Assembly (NCBI GenBank): GCA_023443925.1
Contig: JAEZSL010000297.1
Location: 1-64,000, forward strand
Length of the DNA: 64,000 bases
Reading direction: 5' to 3'
From: Bacillota bacterium
GTDB taxonomy: Bacteria > Bacillota_A > Clostridia > Lachnospirales > Lachnospiraceae
Position 1 is the first letter of the stretch. Each line of letters starts with the position of its first letter. The translations under genes and the position numbers were made by a program. The notes beneath the pieces were generated by a model, which saw only the letters and a list, made by a program, of their open reading frames with translations, was not told the origin of the DNA and did no database searches. Shown here piece after piece: positions 55,736 through 64,000 of the stretch.

Positions 55736-55824
55736 ACTTTGCAAAACCAGTGTTCTTCACCATAGAAATGGTATGTAATGAAGTTGACTGGTTTGCACCA
55801 GGCATGAATTAATTTTTGAAAGTG

Positions 55825-56304
55825 TTACTTGTTATTAATCAGGTCATCAATTTCGCTCAAATGCAGCTGGAGATGCGGCAGATAATCAATAATCATTGTT
55901 TTAAGCGAGACAGCTTTATTTAGCGCACTAATCCATTCATTGTCCAATTTATCCATGTTCACGTTGTTTATAACATGGATAATGTGAAGATTGGAATATT
56001 TCCATAATTGAACCAAGTCCTCCCAAATTTCATTCTGATAGTTCTGAATTGCAATCCATCTGTCATTATTACCGAGGTTTGCATAATCGGGAAAAATTAA
56101 AGGACTGGTTTGATATTGCAAATGTATTATCCTATGAATATTGTTAGAGGCCGAATCGGCCATATGCCCGACAATCTGCTTGATAGTCCTGTTTTGGCTG
56201 TTTCTTTTTTGAGTTATCAAATCTTTCGGAAGCTGCAATAATTTCAGTTCCCATTCCTTAACCAAACTTAATAATTCCTGATTAATTTCTTTAAACTCAT
56301 TCAT
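55825..56304 (-). CDS. DinB-like four-helix protein
   Basis: The 159-residue product begins EINQELLSLVKEWELKLLQLP and has RTIKQIVGHMADSASNNIHRII followed by a C-terminal HLQLHLSEID. Metal-ligand histidines at these three positions (GHM, IHR, HLQLH) match the DinB/YfiT-type four-helix bundle family, often thiol or detoxification transferases. It lies 24 bp after the TetR gene on the same strand with AAGGAG before its ATG, so it is probably co-regulated by that repressor. Confidence 0.75.
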   Translation of the reverse strand: MNEFKEINQELLSLVKEWELKLLQLPKDLITQKRNSQNRTIKQIVGHMADSASNNIHRIIHLQYQTSPLIFPDYANLGNNDRWIAIQNYQNEIWEDLVQLWKYSNLHIIHVINNVNMDKLDNEWISALNKAVSLKTMIIDYLPHLQLHLSEIDDLINNK

Positions 56305-56328
56305 ATTAAAATCTCCTTTTGCTAAATC

Positions 56329-56847
56329 TCAACACTCATTTATCATTTCAAATTGCTTTAAAAACTCCATTATCTCTTTAAGTGGTTTTTGTTGTCCCTC
56401 CAGTAACCATTTTTGCCAAATCGCATAAACTCCGGCAGCCATGAATGTCGTCCGGTATCCATCACTGTACGGAGCATAAAATTTCTTGATTTCTTCTATG
56501 AAAATCCGTTGAATAATTGGCTCAAATCCACGGTCGGCAGACGAGAGCAAATCATCACCGAACAGGTTGAAAAAATTCAACTGACTATCAAATTTAGCTG
56601 AGTCTTGTGAATTAAGGTGAATTACGTCAAAGACAGCCGCAATCTTTGGTTGGTAATACTCATATAAAATTTGTTCCAGTCCGTTAAAATTGCGGTAAAA
56701 AGCCATACGGCTTACTCCTGCCCGTTTGCAAACCTGAGAAACTGTCAGCGCCTGCAGCTTTTCTTTTGCCAGCATTTGCAGCATGGCTGTTGTAATAAAA
56801 TCTTTTGTATCATTTTTGATTTCCTGTGCATGCTTCGTAGCTGCCAT
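56329..56847 (-). CDS. TetR/AcrR-family regulator
   Basis: The 172-residue protein has the TetR domain (TKDFITTAMLQMLAKEKLQALTVSQVCKRAGVSRMAFYRNFNGLEQILYEYY) and a C-terminal domain of the TetR_C_8 type. GGAGGG lies six bases before ATG. It diverges from the reductase gene at 56965; the palindrome TAGTATATACTA at 56906-56917 in the shared region is a likely operator for both directions. Confidence 0.88.
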   Translation of the reverse strand: MAATKHAQEIKNDTKDFITTAMLQMLAKEKLQALTVSQVCKRAGVSRMAFYRNFNGLEQILYEYYQPKIAAVFDVIHLNSQDSAKFDSQLNFFNLFGDDLLSSADRGFEPIIQRIFIEEIKKFYAPYSDGYRTTFMAAGVYAIWQKWLLEGQQKPLKEIMEFLKQFEMINEC

Positions 56848-56905
56848 TACAATCCCTCCTCCACTGTCACAGATGAACGTATCTGAGTTGATTTCGACCT
56901 AATGG

Positions 56906-56917
56906 TAGTATATACTA
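56906..56917. promoter_or_regulatory. TetR operator candidate TAGTATATACTA
   Basis: A perfect 12-bp palindrome, about midway in the 117-bp gap between the divergent TetR and reductase genes. It probably overlaps the reductase promoter. Confidence 0.7.
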
Positions 56918-56964
56918 TTGGCACAGACGTTACAAGTGAAACTTTAGTTAATGGAGGAATTATC

Positions 56965-57990
56965 ATGGAAAAAGAATTGGTCTTAGTAACAGGCGGAAGT
57001 GGTTTTATTGCCGTACACATAATCTTAAAACTTTTAAACAGTGGATACCGTGTTCGGGCAACCCTTCGCACAATATCACGCCAGGACGAAGTCAAATCAA
57101 TGCTGGGTCGGGGCGGTGTAACTGATTTTGCGGATCTGGAGTTCATCCAAACAGAGCTGACAAGTGATGAAAACTGGATGGAAGCAGCGTCCGGAGCCGA
57201 TTATGTAATTCATGTAGCATCTCCGACACCGGCCACGCGTCCGGATGATGGCGATGAGATGGTGAAAATGGCGGTGGAGGGCACTTTACGTGTGATGAAG
57301 GCGGCAAAAGCGGCAGGAGTGAAACGAGTAGTCCTAACTTCTGCTTCCGGGGCAGTAATTTCTGGTCATAAATCTCATACTGAGATTTTTACGGAGAAAG
57401 ACTGGACAGATTTGTCTGGCAATATAGATGCGTATCAACGTTCTAAAACTATGGCAGAACTTGCGGCTTGGGAGTTTGCGAAAAAAGAGAATATGGAGCT
57501 TTCGGCTGTCAACCCGGTGGCGGTTATGGGACCGGTACTCGGTCAGGATTATTCTCACTCCAACCAAATTATTAAAGGGATGTTGACCGGCAAAATGCCA
57601 TTCCTTTTAAACATTGGCTTTGATTGCGTTGATGCGAGAGACGTAGCAGACTTACATTTGCTTGCAATGACGCGTTCAGAAGCCGCAGGAGAACGATTCC
57701 TTGCTACAACCGGCGAGAATCTGACCTATAAAGAAGAAGCGAAAATTTTGCAGAGAAACTTAGGAAGCACCGCGAAAAAAATCTCCACGAAAGTTATGCC
57801 TGATTTTCTGGTGAAATTTATGGCATTATTTAATAAAGATATGCGTATGCCGGCAACATTCTTAGGCCAGAACACCGCCTGCAGCAGTGCAAAAGCCAAA
57901 AGAATGCTTGGCTGGCAGCCAAGATCAGCAGAAGAAGCAATTATTGCAACTGCAAAGAGCATGGTTGAGCTTGGGCTGATTGATAAGTAG
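56965..57990 (+). CDS. Extended SDR aldehyde/ketone reductase (dihydroflavonol-4-reductase-like)
   Basis: The 341-residue product starts LVLVTGGSGFIAVHIILKLL (NADPH fold) with the Tyr-x3-Lys pair in AYQRSKTMAELAAWEF. VNPVAVMGPVLG and VDARDVADLHLLAM are typical of the dihydroflavonol reductase/cinnamoyl-CoA reductase/yeast Gre2-like group, which reduce aldehydes and ketones. GGAGG at 56953-56957 marks ATG 56965. It is controlled from a region shared with the divergent TetR gene, suggesting a carbonyl-stress or xenobiotic role. Confidence 0.88.
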   Translation: MEKELVLVTGGSGFIAVHIILKLLNSGYRVRATLRTISRQDEVKSMLGRGGVTDFADLEFIQTELTSDENWMEAASGADYVIHVASPTPATRPDDGDEMVKMAVEGTLRVMKAAKAAGVKRVVLTSASGAVISGHKSHTEIFTEKDWTDLSGNIDAYQRSKTMAELAAWEFAKKENMELSAVNPVAVMGPVLGQDYSHSNQIIKGMLTGKMPFLLNIGFDCVDARDVADLHLLAMTRSEAAGERFLATTGENLTYKEEAKILQRNLGSTAKKISTKVMPDFLVKFMALFNKDMRMPATFLGQNTACSSAKAKRMLGWQPRSAEEAIIATAKSMVELGLIDK

Positions 57991-58010
57991 GACCAGGCGC
58001 TAAGAGTACG

Positions 58011-59000
58011 TTACTTTGGAAATCGAATGGAAAATACCGCGCCGCCCTCTGGATGATTTTTAGCGGTAATTGTCCCTCCCTGCCGTGATATAATCATCTT
58101 ACAGAGAGCCAAGCCAATTCCGTAGCCAGCCGCATTTTGATTTTTTCCACGATAAAACCGGTCAAACAGGTAGGTTAGATCTCCTTTTTCAAAGCCTGGG
58201 CCGTTGTCGTGGATGATTATCTCGGTAAACAGCGGGTTGTCCGTGCAGACAAGTTCAATCTTACCGTTTTCGCCGGCACTTTCCATGCAATTTTTGAGGA
58301 TATTTAGAATTGCTTCCGATAACCAGCCTGGGTCACCTTGAATCATCATCTCTTTTGGCGCATTTATCTGCAAAGCAATACCGTGAAGCTCCAAAGGGAT
58401 TAATAAGGGGCGAAGAGCAGAACGGATTAAACTCTTTACCTCTGTCTGCTCCTTTTGGAACACCACAATACCTGCGTCTAAGCGGGATAATTTTAACAGG
58501 GAAGTAATCAGCCAATCCATCCGCACCAATAATTCTTCGGTTTCCCTCACAAATGCTTTCCGCTCATTTTCATCCGAGCTATTCGTAAGCAAGGACAGGA
58601 TAAGATTTGCAGAGGTGAGTGGAGTTTTAAGTTGGTGGGCTATGTCGGCCAGTGAGTTGGAAAGATGTTCCTTTTCCTTTTTCAGTGCATGGTTTTGCTC
58701 TCGAATTCGCAGCATCATTTTTGTTATCTCGCTGTGAAGAATGGAAAGTTCACCTTCATCTGCTTCACACATATATAAATGTTCAGCATTATGAAGCACA
58801 AGATCGATCTGCTCGGATATCCGTGCAAGACTTTTGTACCGGGCTTTTGTAAAGCAGAAAAATGCAGTACCAAAGGCAGTGGCGGAAGCGGCGGCAAGGA
58901 TTCCCGCCGCTACATTGATTGCAAAGCCAAGCAATACCGTGACAGCAGCCATAGAGGTGAACAAACCGGCAAACCGGCGAAATTCCCTATTCCGAAGCAT
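58011..59000 (-). CDS. Sensor histidine kinase
   Basis: The 329-residue kinase has two adjacent membrane segments (about 10-30 and 32-50) with almost no outside loop, then a linker, the DHp motif SNSLADIAHQLKTPLTSANL with His122, and the ATP-binding N, G1 and G2 boxes (ILNILKNCMESA, IIHDNGPGFEKGD, GYGIGLALCKMI). The short loop is like intramembrane-sensing kinases of cell-envelope stress. It overlaps the response-regulator gene by 14 bases; GGGAGG sits inside that gene. No partner ABC exporter is adjacent. Confidence 0.92.
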   Translation of the reverse strand: MLRNREFRRFAGLFTSMAAVTVLLGFAINVAAGILAAASATAFGTAFFCFTKARYKSLARISEQIDLVLHNAEHLYMCEADEGELSILHSEITKMMLRIREQNHALKKEKEHLSNSLADIAHQLKTPLTSANLILSLLTNSSDENERKAFVRETEELLVRMDWLITSLLKLSRLDAGIVVFQKEQTEVKSLIRSALRPLLIPLELHGIALQINAPKEMMIQGDPGWLSEAILNILKNCMESAGENGKIELVCTDNPLFTEIIIHDNGPGFEKGDLTYLFDRFYRGKNQNAAGYGIGLALCKMIISRQGGTITAKNHPEGGAVFSIRFPK

Positions 59001-59673
59001 ATTCGCCTCCCAACCGATACCCTGTTCCGCGTACGGTCAGAATAATCTGCGGGTTTGCAGGATCGTCCTCTATTTTCTCACGCAAACGCTTGATGTACAC
59101 GGTCAAGGTATTGTCAGTGACGAATTCGCCAGCCGCATCCCACAATTCGTCAAGGAGCCTGCTTCTTGTGATTATACTTTTGGGATTGTTTATAAACACC
59201 AGTAAAAGGCGGTATTCTAATGCCGAAAGAAAAACCTCGTTACCGTTTTTTTTCACAACACCGCTAGTCATATCGACGAGAAGGCCCTGAATTTCAAAAT
59301 CCGGCCCCGGACGCCCGCTTTTTCTAAGGGCGGTTCCAATCCGTGCAATCAATTCCCGGGGGCGGAAGGGTTTGGTGACATAGTCGTCCGCGCCTATGTT
59401 AAGTCCGGTGACAACACTTGCTTCATCTCCGGAAGCCGTAAGAAAAATAACCGGGATATCCCTTACTTCTTTGATTTCGCTGCAAACCGTAAAGCCATTG
59501 CCGTCAGGTAAGGATATATCAACAAGAGCCAAGTCAAATTTATTTCCGGTAAGGGCGGCCAGGGCTTCGCTTTGTGTAGGGGCATGGGTGACTGTAAAGC
59601 CCTCCGAGCGAAGCAAAAGTATAAGGTTTTTAGCAATTGCCCTATCATCTTCAACCAAAAATATCCGTTTCAT
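58987..59673 (-). CDS. OmpR/PhoB-family response regulator
   Basis: The 228-residue protein has a receiver domain (acidic pair Asp9/Asp10, phosphoacceptor Asp52 in LVDISLPDGNG, KPFRPREL) and an OmpR-type winged helix (GVVKKNGNEVFLSALEYRLLLVFINNPKSIITRSRLLDELWD...LTVYIKRLREKIEDDPANPQIILTVRGTGYRLGG). AAGGAGG precedes ATG. It is translationally coupled to the kinase. Its target genes are not obvious nearby. Confidence 0.93.
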   Translation of the reverse strand: MKRIFLVEDDRAIAKNLILLLRSEGFTVTHAPTQSEALAALTGNKFDLALVDISLPDGNGFTVCSEIKEVRDIPVIFLTASGDEASVVTGLNIGADDYVTKPFRPRELIARIGTALRKSGRPGPDFEIQGLLVDMTSGVVKKNGNEVFLSALEYRLLLVFINNPKSIITRSRLLDELWDAAGEFVTDNTLTVYIKRLREKIEDDPANPQIILTVRGTGYRLGGEYASE

Positions 59674-60003
59674 TTATTTACATCCTCCTTAATCTGTCCG
59701 TCAGAGTCATGTATTCAGTCATTCTATCTATGAATCCATTTTTCTCCGCTTCTTTGTATTATGTATCCACCCATAACACTTCTATTGCTTTATTGTATTT
59801 CTTTTGCAGGAAATATACAAGCAGAGGTATTAAACAAAAAATGGGTGAGCATGGCAGTGAGTGAAGCTCCCGGAATTGTGGCTGAAAAAGGATTTAGAGC
59901 AGTGAAGTAATAGCATTAACTTAATAATTTGCAAATTCTGGTTGACAGTTTCATTATTTTGTTGTATTTTTAATATTAGATAATATAAAAAGGAGGCTGA
60001 AAT

Positions 60004-60072
60004 ATGCGCAAGTCTGATTTAATTGAGAACAGAATAAGAAGATGCAATCAGCCGACCTTGGTGTTCATGTAA
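60004..60072 (+). CDS. Leader peptide of the attenuator
   Basis: The 22-residue peptide starts MRKSDLIENRIRR and ends CNQPTLVFM, directly before the attenuator hairpins. It has an ideal AGGAGG site at 59991-59996. Arg- and Pro-rich leader peptides of this type precede ribosome-targeting antibiotic resistance genes and act by drug-dependent ribosome stalling. Which drug or residue causes stalling here is inference. Confidence 0.7.
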   Translation: MRKSDLIENRIRRCNQPTLVFM

Positions 60073-60130
60073 TATCTGTTATTTAAGAAAGCAGAATAAC
60101 AGATGTTTTGATTTTCTATTTGAAGTTTAA

Positions 60131-60155
60131 CCACAGTCGATGACTGTGGTTTTTT
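60131..60155 (+). terminator. Attenuator terminator
   Basis: A perfect eight-bp stem with GAT loop followed by TTTTTT, 142 bases before the downstream start codon and after the leader peptide. Confidence 0.9.
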
Positions 60156-60296
60156 GCGCTTAATTTTAGATAAAAACATGATTACCCATGTCAGGTAACC
60201 CGCCCGTTCTCACAAGGGAAGCTGCTGATTACCTGTATAGTAACAACACAGCCTGAGGTAAAAACCTGCAGGCCAGGGAAAGAATGGGTGATCATA

Positions 60297-62174
60297 ATGA
60301 AAAAAATAAATATCGGTATTATGGCGCATGTAGATGCTGGAAAGACAACAGTAACGGAAAGTTTCCTGTTTCACAGCGGCGTTAAAAATTCTATGGGAAA
60401 TGTGGATAATGGTACAACTACAACAGATTCCATGGAACTGGAAAAGCAGCGGGGAATGACCATCCGTTCCGCTACGGTATCTTTTATGATTGGTGAAACT
60501 AAAATTAATCTTATTGATACACCGGGACATATGGACTTTATTGCAGAAGTGGAAAGAGCTCTGTCAGTACTTGACGGGGTAATTCTTGTCATCTCTGCGA
60601 AGGAAGGTGTCCAGCCTCAGACACGTGCCATATTTCATAAAATACAACAGATGAAGATTCCTACTATCTTTTTTGTTAATAAAATTGACCGTATGGGTGT
60701 AAATATGGAAGAAGTATATGAACAGATCAAACTGCAGCTAACGGACAATTTCATATTGATGCAAAAAGTAAACTATGAGTATGAGGGAACCGGTCAAAGG
60801 TTTTGTCTTTCAAAAAGAAGTTGCCAGGAGCCGGAACTTGCAGAGCAGATAACCGTTTTGTCAGAAAGGTTGCTGGAGAAATATTTGAATAACGATATTA
60901 TTACAAAAGAAGATTATGAACATGTAATTCGAAGCAGAGTTCATTACGGAAAGCTATACCCGGTTTATCATGGATCTGCTCTGAAGGATATTGGGATTCT
61001 TGAGTTGATGGAGGGGGTAAGTAAGTGGTTTACGCCTCAGGAAAATAAGAACAAGGCACTTTCCGCGTATATTTACAAGGTAGTTTTTGATGAGCATAAT
61101 CATAAGCTTTTCTATGTTCGTATATTTTCCGGTAAACTGTCTTTAAGAATGCGCACCACCGTCACAAAAGATGACAGGGAGATTATAATCCGTAATCTGT
61201 TTGGAAGCGAAAATGGTAAACTCATACCAGCGGATAGCGTGGAAGCCGGTGATGTGGCTGTCATAATGGACGCGAAAGAATTAATATGCGGGGACTGGAT
61301 CGGAGTAAGAACAAAGCTGCACGTCTTTTCGCAGACAGACCCTTTATTAAAGGTCGGGGTAAGGCCGTTACCTGCCGCAAACAGGCGTGAACTCCTGGAA
61401 GCCTTACAGATACTTGCCCTGGAAGACCCTTATCTGGACTTAAATATAGACGACGAAACAGAGGAAATACAGTTAAAACTATTTGGCAATTTACAGAGGG
61501 AAATATTGCAGATGCTCCTAATGGAGAGATTTCATCTTAACACGGAATTTGATAGTGTAACAACGGTAAAGAAAGATAAACCCTTGGATAAGATAACCTG
61601 TGTTGTACCTATTTATGAACAGGGTAATCTGTTACAGGCAGGCGTTGGTCTTACCTTGGAACCCTTAGAGGAGGGCAGTGGTTTTCAATACGAAACAAAG
61701 GTCTCTTATGGGGATTTGACCAAATCTTTTCAAAATGGTGTTAGAGAAGGCGTGGAAAAAGGCATCAGAAAAGGTCTCTCCGGGGAGGTGGTAGACACCA
61801 GGGTAACCTTTATGCATTCGGATTACAACAGTGTTACTAGTACGCCGGCGGATTTTAGAAGACTGGCAGAAAAGGTGGTATATCAGGCTTTAAGAGAAAT
61901 CGGCACACTGACGATGGAACCGGTTATGGTATATACCTTAACCGCACCACAAGGTTATGAAAAGAAAGTCATAACTGAGCTGGTCCGGATGAATGCTTCC
62001 ATGGAAGCTACGGAATATACCCAGACGGAAATGATTATAAAAGGAAAAGTGACGCTTGATGCCTGTAAAGATTTTGCGACGCAGCTTTTTACCATAACGG
62101 AGGGGAGAGGAATGTTTGAAACTAGTTTCTGGCAATACCGAAAGGTGGAAAACGATAAAAGAAAAGTATTATAA
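60297..62174 (+). CDS. Tet(M)-family ribosome-protection GTPase
   Basis: The 625-residue translation GTPase starts MKKINIGIMAHVDAGKTTVTE like Tet(M)/Tet(O). G motifs are AHVDAGKT (10-17), DTPGH and NKID. EF-G-like domains III-V follow, including SYGDLTKSFQNGVREGVEKGI and STPADFRRLAEKVV. Tet proteins are about 640 residues. The domain IV loop before STPADFR reads Y510-N-S-V-T514, whereas Tet(M) has YYSPV, so the tyrosine and proline used against tetracycline are replaced. It is therefore a divergent ribosome protector, perhaps for another drug. Leader peptide and attenuator lie upstream; the terminator is at 62237. Confidence 0.87.
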   Translation: MKKINIGIMAHVDAGKTTVTESFLFHSGVKNSMGNVDNGTTTTDSMELEKQRGMTIRSATVSFMIGETKINLIDTPGHMDFIAEVERALSVLDGVILVISAKEGVQPQTRAIFHKIQQMKIPTIFFVNKIDRMGVNMEEVYEQIKLQLTDNFILMQKVNYEYEGTGQRFCLSKRSCQEPELAEQITVLSERLLEKYLNNDIITKEDYEHVIRSRVHYGKLYPVYHGSALKDIGILELMEGVSKWFTPQENKNKALSAYIYKVVFDEHNHKLFYVRIFSGKLSLRMRTTVTKDDREIIIRNLFGSENGKLIPADSVEAGDVAVIMDAKELICGDWIGVRTKLHVFSQTDPLLKVGVRPLPAANRRELLEALQILALEDPYLDLNIDDETEEIQLKLFGNLQREILQMLLMERFHLNTEFDSVTTVKKDKPLDKITCVVPIYEQGNLLQAGVGLTLEPLEEGSGFQYETKVSYGDLTKSFQNGVREGVEKGIRKGLSGEVVDTRVTFMHSDYNSVTSTPADFRRLAEKVVYQALREIGTLTMEPVMVYTLTAPQGYEKKVITELVRMNASMEATEYTQTEMIIKGKVTLDACKDFATQLFTITEGRGMFETSFWQYRKVENDKRKVL

Positions 62175-62236
62175 ATTTATACCATAAATCATGAAAGTTG
62201 CTTTAAAGATTTAGCGATTAAAATATTTAGTATATC

Positions 62237-62282
62237 TGAGCTTATTTATTATCATATATGATAATTCATAAGCTCATTTTTT
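62237..62282 (+). terminator. Terminator after the ribosome-protection gene
   Basis: TGAGCTTAT (62237-62245) pairs with ATAAGCTCA (62268-62276), with further pairing in the loop (TTATCAT/ATGATAA), followed by TTTTTT. Confidence 0.88.
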
Positions 62283-62358
62283 CGTTGTATTAAATCTCTG
62301 TTTTATGACAGAATTTTAATTGGTAAAAGATTTGTAATATTTACCGGCATCCTTCGTA

Positions 62359-64000
62359 TTATTTTTGCAGCAGGCGCCATAGAGTTGTACGGCTGATGCC
62401 TAAGCGTTTGGCGGCGGCGGTGTGGTTGCCATCGGTTTCACCTACCACCCGGATAGCGATGTCCTGGCTGATCTCTGCTAGTGTACGGTTCAGATCCAGA
62501 GGCGTGGCAGCATTTTCTTTCTGGGAGGAGAAAGCACCAACATGCCGCTCTTTAAGCAGTACCTGACGGACATTATCGGCGGTGATGATCTGGCTGGTAC
62601 CCGTTACCGCAAGCTCCTCAATTACCCGGCGGAACTGGGTGTAATTATGGGGCCAGTTGTAACGCTGCAGCAGAGACAGCGCTTCCGGTTCCGCACCTAA
62701 AATCTGTATGGGCATGTTGACGTTCATATGGCTCAGACATAGATTCATCAAAGTGGGAATCTGATGAGAGAGCTGACGCAACGGCGGCAGATATAAGGAA
62801 AGACAGGAAAGTTTTTCTCTAAAAAGAGCACCTACTTTAGAGATATATTCGCCGCTCTGACAAACACAGGAAATCATTACCCTGTTTCGCTGGCACACAT
62901 CCATCTCCGTCAATACAGCGATTAGCTGATACTGCCGTTCCAAAGATAATACATCCACATTAGCAAAGTATAGGGTGCTGCCCTCGTCTGCCAATGGGGA
63001 GTTGTGGTGTTCCATAAGAAATGCCCAGCTGCGTTCGTTTAACAGGCTGCAGTTGATGGACACCAGGGGGTTATTCCGCAGCAGGCCTTTTATATAAAGC
63101 ATACTGACAATAGATTCCTTACCCGTGCCGTCCTCCCCTGTGAAGATGACAGGGGCGGTACTTTGGCCTATTTGGTCAATTTCCTGCTGAAAATCCTGGA
63201 GATTTCCTACAAAGCTGAATATACTGTTATAGTATGCTGCCTCTGCCTCTGCCCGGCCGGAGAAACTGATACCCATCTGGTTTGAGGCCACCGGCAATTT
63301 TCTTTCATCGAAGAAAAAGGCGGTATATCGCAAAGCACCGCTGGCAATCTGCCGGACACGAATGGAGTAGCGCATGCCTCGCAGAGAACGGCTGATCCGC
63401 TGATCCTCCTCCTGTGCCTGGGATAGTTCCTGCCGCAGCATTTCCAATAAATCAGGCTTTAGATCTTCCAGTGTGGAAAGAAATAGATTTCCCTGACTGT
63501 CAAAGACTATAGTCTGCCCGATCTGCCCCCTGATAAGTTCTCGAAAAAACAAGTTTTCATCCCGCAGGTATTGTTGGCTGTTACACAGCAGTAATACCTG
63601 GTTAAAGGCATTTCGGATACTGTCAATGCCGGAGGTGATAAGGAAGGAATTGATTCCGAGCCGCTGGGCTGCGGTGTTTACTATCATATCGCAGAGAATG
63701 GTCTCGTTTTGTTGATCCTGAAGACTACGAAGGGTCGGCTCCACTGCCTCAATCGAATCTACGGTATGAATATCAATGTCGCATTCCAGCAAGTCGCACA
63801 AGGGCAGCACATGGTTTCTGAGATCGGCGAAGGAAATCATCGTAGTCTTTTTTTTCAGCCCGCCCGCCAGTTTGATGGCACAGAGTATATCATACATAGA
63901 AATTTCAATCTCGATAACAGGGATGGTTAGCTGCTGCCGCAGCATCTGCGCCGTAGCACCACGGGATATTACCACATCATAATCGCCATGAAAGTTATTC
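62359..64000 (-). CDS. PrpR-N/AAA/Fis-type regulator with degenerate AAA domain (partial, start beyond right edge)
   Basis: The readable 546 residues include the end of a PrpR-type sensory domain (NNFHGDYDVVISRGATAQMLRQ at the edge), a long middle, an AAA+ domain with Walker A GEDGTGKE, and a C-terminal Fis-type helix-turn-helix (GNHTAAAKRLGISRTTLWRLLQK). The sigma-54 contact loop GAFTGA is absent, and the Walker B place reads TLYFANVDVL without the Asp-Glu pair. So it likely does not activate sigma-54 polymerase and may act as an ordinary repressor or activator. The frame is open through base 64000. Confidence 0.87.
   Translation of the reverse strand, partial: NNFHGDYDVVISRGATAQMLRQQLTIPVIEIEISMYDILCAIKLAGGLKKKTTMISFADLRNHVLPLCDLLECDIDIHTVDSIEAVEPTLRSLQDQQNETILCDMIVNTAAQRLGINSFLITSGIDSIRNAFNQVLLLCNSQQYLRDENLFFRELIRGQIGQTIVFDSQGNLFLSTLEDLKPDLLEMLRQELSQAQEEDQRISRSLRGMRYSIRVRQIASGALRYTAFFFDERKLPVASNQMGISFSGRAEAEAAYYNSIFSFVGNLQDFQQEIDQIGQSTAPVIFTGEDGTGKESIVSMLYIKGLLRNNPLVSINCSLLNERSWAFLMEHHNSPLADEGSTLYFANVDVLSLERQYQLIAVLTEMDVCQRNRVMISCVCQSGEYISKVGALFREKLSCLSLYLPPLRQLSHQIPTLMNLCLSHMNVNMPIQILGAEPEALSLLQRYNWPHNYTQFRRVIEELAVTGTSQIITADNVRQVLLKERHVGAFSSQKENAATPLDLNRTLAEISQDIAIRVVGETDGNHTAAAKRLGISRTTLWRLLQK

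Larger units (their letters stand above)
59942..60155 (+). promoter_or_regulatory. Promoter, leader peptide and attenuator of the ribosome-protection gene
   Basis: TTGACA (59942-59947), 17 bp and TATTTT (59965-59970) form the promoter. AGGAGG then leads to a 22-codon leader peptide at 60004-60072. ATCTGTTATT/AATAACAGAT (60074-60083 with 60095-60104) and the terminator CCACAGTC-GAT-GACTGTGG (60131-60149) followed by six Ts lie between leader and gene. Ribosome stalling on the leader would plausibly change folding and let transcription pass, as in other drug-inducible resistance leaders. Confidence 0.8.

Noticed and set aside
58011..59673. Bacitracin-type (BceRS) detoxification module
   Set aside because: The kinase has a similarly short outer loop, but no BceAB-type ABC exporter gene adjoins the two-component pair.

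Overview
The window looks like a chromosomal segment of a low-GC Gram-positive anaerobe, most likely a Clostridia member of the Lachnospiraceae type. The basis is AT-rich DNA, strong AGGAGG ribosome binding sites, sugar ABC transporters of the LplA/LplB/LplC type, GH35/GH2/GH1 glycosidases, a PucR regulator, a bile-acid-operon-like flavoenzyme/SDR pair, a YheO-type regulator and a clostridial ribosome-protection GTPase. No rRNA, tRNA, CRISPR array, intact transposase or phage gene was seen.

Layout. 1-13 kb: a DUF4153 membrane protein, a WYL regulator with a DJ-1/PfpI protein, unrecognised secreted and membrane proteins, an XRE regulator, a GC-richer CPBP protease and a beta-propeller protein, with several gene fragments between them (a GGDEF piece, and two copies of a 35-bp stretch of a small protein gene). 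11.6-17.2 kb: a PucR regulator diverges from a three-part flavoenzyme (Old Yellow Enzyme, FAD/NAD reductase and a C-terminal acetoacetate-decarboxylase-like domain) followed by an SDR; repeated GTGC-N4-GCAC dyads fill the space between. 17.2-26.7 kb: a decayed AraC gene, two MarR regulators with clear palindromic operators, an MFS exporter, a MerR remnant, a secreted alpha/beta hydrolase, a TetR-led set with an S41 peptidase, and a second TetR.

27-38.5 kb is a beta-galactoside utilisation locus: amidohydrolase, LacI regulator, two ABC permeases, a binding lipoprotein, GH35, an AraC regulator and a convergent GH2 enzyme. Near-identical LacI-type operators lie before the ABC genes and before GH2, which suggests one regulon. 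38.8-45.5 kb: a MarR regulator whose mRNA appears leaderless, a rifamycin ADP-ribosyltransferase with an N-terminal helical-repeat extension, a bicovalent-FAD oxidase, a SagB-type nitroreductase, an AraC/effector-binding regulator and a free GyrI-like protein.

45.6-53.8 kb combines an aryl-beta-glucoside-type PTS (IIBC and IIA), GH1 6-phospho-beta-glycosidase, RidA, a PLP aminotransferase, an M18 aminopeptidase and a YheO/DauR-type regulator. An 18-bp element occurs in both arms of the ridA/GH1 divergent promoter. This mixture suggests uptake of a glycosylated amine, amino acid or peptide. 54-64 kb: a class V aminotransferase, a DinB-like protein, a TetR regulator divergent from an aldehyde/ketone reductase, a two-component system, a Tet(M)-family ribosome-protection GTPase behind a leader peptide and terminator-type attenuator, and the C-terminal part of a PrpR-N/AAA/Fis regulator that runs off the right edge.

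The region is rich in regulators (about sixteen) paired with export, detoxification or sugar genes, typical of accessory chromosomal DNA. The best candidates for something undescribed are the flavoenzyme-decarboxylase fusion with its dyad array, the PTS/RidA/aminotransferase/aminopeptidase set, and the attenuated ribosome-protection gene whose domain IV tip differs from Tet(M).
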